64,000 bases of DNA, from assembly GCA_003971905.1 (NCBI GenBank), contig RSEE01000059.1:248001-312000 (forward strand), written 5' to 3'. The notes under the pieces were generated by a model. That model was given only the letters and a program-made list of their open reading frames with translations. It was not told the origin of the DNA and ran no database searches. Source of the stretch: Moniliella sp. 'wahieum' (taxonomy: Eukaryota > Basidiomycota > Moniliellomycetes > Moniliellales > Moniliellaceae). Below, piece after piece: positions 63,295 to 64,000 of the stretch. Position numbers and translations under genes: made by a program. Position 1 is the first letter of the stretch, and each line of letters begins with the position of its first letter.

Positions 63295-64000
63295 GGCGGT
63301 GGTGGTGAAGGCGGGGTGCGGGCAGGGGCGCTGCTGGCCCGCAGCAAGCATTCATCCAGCGCCGCTGGAGCCGGGGCGGGCGTGTCGATCCGATCGTGGA
63401 TCGAGGCGGGCGCGGCAGCAGCGGCGCCACGTGGACGCTGCCCCCGTGCGCGGGCGGCGGAGGTGCGGTGTGCGCTGCCAACACCAACACTCGCGGCAGA
63501 GCAGCGCAGTGCCAGCTGCAATGGAACACTCCTCCCAGCCAACATCACGTGATGCCGCAGCGGACTCTAACGTTCAGCGGACGGAGGTGCACGTGCATTC
63601 AATCAGGAGGACGGCGAAGATGCTCTCCCCACAGCAGCCTTCTGGACCGCAAAATACACAGTGTTAGTAGCGTCGGAGCAGTTCGCTGTGGGTTTATCTC
63701 GTCTCTATGCTCGCTTCTCAACGAGCATGCTTGGTTTTGGCCTTGTTTGGCGGCGCTGTTCAATGATCGAGACGGATCATCTGCATACTGACATGGGTTC
63801 CTATGCCGCATGCACAGCGGACAGGCAAACAAGAGCGGATGCTGCAATGGTATCTATGCCGCACATGGTACAATGCCAGAACGACAGGGGTGGAAATACA
63901 CGCGGTCCACAGGAAGAGCCCATTCGTTCTTGCCCCGTTTCAATCCTCGCTAACCATGGGGATAAAGAACTGCCGTTCAGGTCAGTTGGGACCACAATCA
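63295..64000. other. Intergenic, upstream of phosphoacetylglucosamine mutase
   Basis: It contains the palindrome ATCACGTGAT at 63544-63553, 250 bp upstream of the start codon. Nothing coding is supported to the window end. Confidence 0.5.
63544..63553. promoter_or_regulatory. Palindromic ATCACGTGAT box
   Basis: A perfect 10-bp palindrome centred on CACGTG, 250 bp upstream of the phosphoacetylglucosamine mutase ATG and of the same type as the CACGTGA boxes of other genes here. Confidence 0.45.

Overview
The window reads as nuclear DNA of a GC-rich filamentous or yeast-like fungus, most likely a basidiomycete (this placement is inference; no rRNA or phylogenetic marker was tested). Supporting signs are GT-AG introns of about 48-130 nt with CTGAC/CTAAC-type branch sites, a tRNA-Tyr with the eukaryotic intron after position 37, no operon structure, and a fungal gene set (shugoshin, Tpa1, Dap1-type MAPR, Mic19, MPC2, Mam3-type CNNM, STIMATE-type vacuolar protein, single-chain MCC alpha). 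Genes lie on both strands, one per roughly 3 kb, separated by 0.3-3 kb of intergenic DNA rich in short repeats.

Layout: 0.1-2.2 kb unidentified multi-exon gene; 2.84 kb tRNA-Tyr; 3.1-4.5 kb MAPR/Dap1 heme protein; 5.6-6.0 kb MPC2; 6.2-8.4 kb Tpa1 prolyl hydroxylase (-); 10.3-11.4 kb peroxisomal acyl-CoA thioesterase; 11.7-13.2 kb shugoshin (-); 16.5-17.9 kb mitochondrial citrate synthase; 19.1-21.0 kb CNNM/Mam3 transporter (-); 21.6-23.8 kb TBC RabGAP (-); 24.9-25.5 kb Mic19 (-); 26.8-27.3 kb ubiquitin-like/AN1 zinc finger; 28.1-29.4 kb unidentified membrane protein; 30.8-32.1 kb mitochondrial-carrier-like protein (-); 34.2-35.4 kb unidentified; 38.3-38.7 kb small coiled-coil ORF linked to a dispersed repeat; 39.5-41.5 kb NRAMP metal transporter; 42.8-44.8 kb Pro-rich protein with a repeated DFSSTPG-type motif (-); 45.2-47.1 kb t6A dehydratase TCD (-); 47.5-50.1 kb 3-methylcrotonyl-CoA carboxylase alpha (-); 50.5-52.1 kb STIMATE family (-); 52.6-57.8 kb very large low-complexity protein; 59.0-61.0 kb PPSY/TM/DUF4097-like protein (-); 61.5-63.3 kb phosphoacetylglucosamine mutase (-).

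Several products act in mitochondria (citrate synthase, MPC2, Mic19, MCC alpha, the carrier) and together cover pyruvate entry, the first TCA step, leucine breakdown and cristae architecture, but they are not physically grouped and the order looks ordinary for a fungal chromosome.

Two window-wide properties matter to a reader. First, conserved genes are repeatedly broken by one-base (occasionally two-base) losses, often in homopolymers, so most proteins are split over two or three frames; this looks like uncorrected long-read assembly error rather than biology. Second, intergenic DNA carries recurring short motifs: CACGTGA boxes about 110-260 bp upstream of several start codons (one promoter has a 14-bp tandem array of them), GTTCAA/TTGAAC clusters, TGTCACA runs, and a small dispersed repeat family. 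I found no CRISPR array, no gene cluster of obvious novelty and no virus-derived gene.
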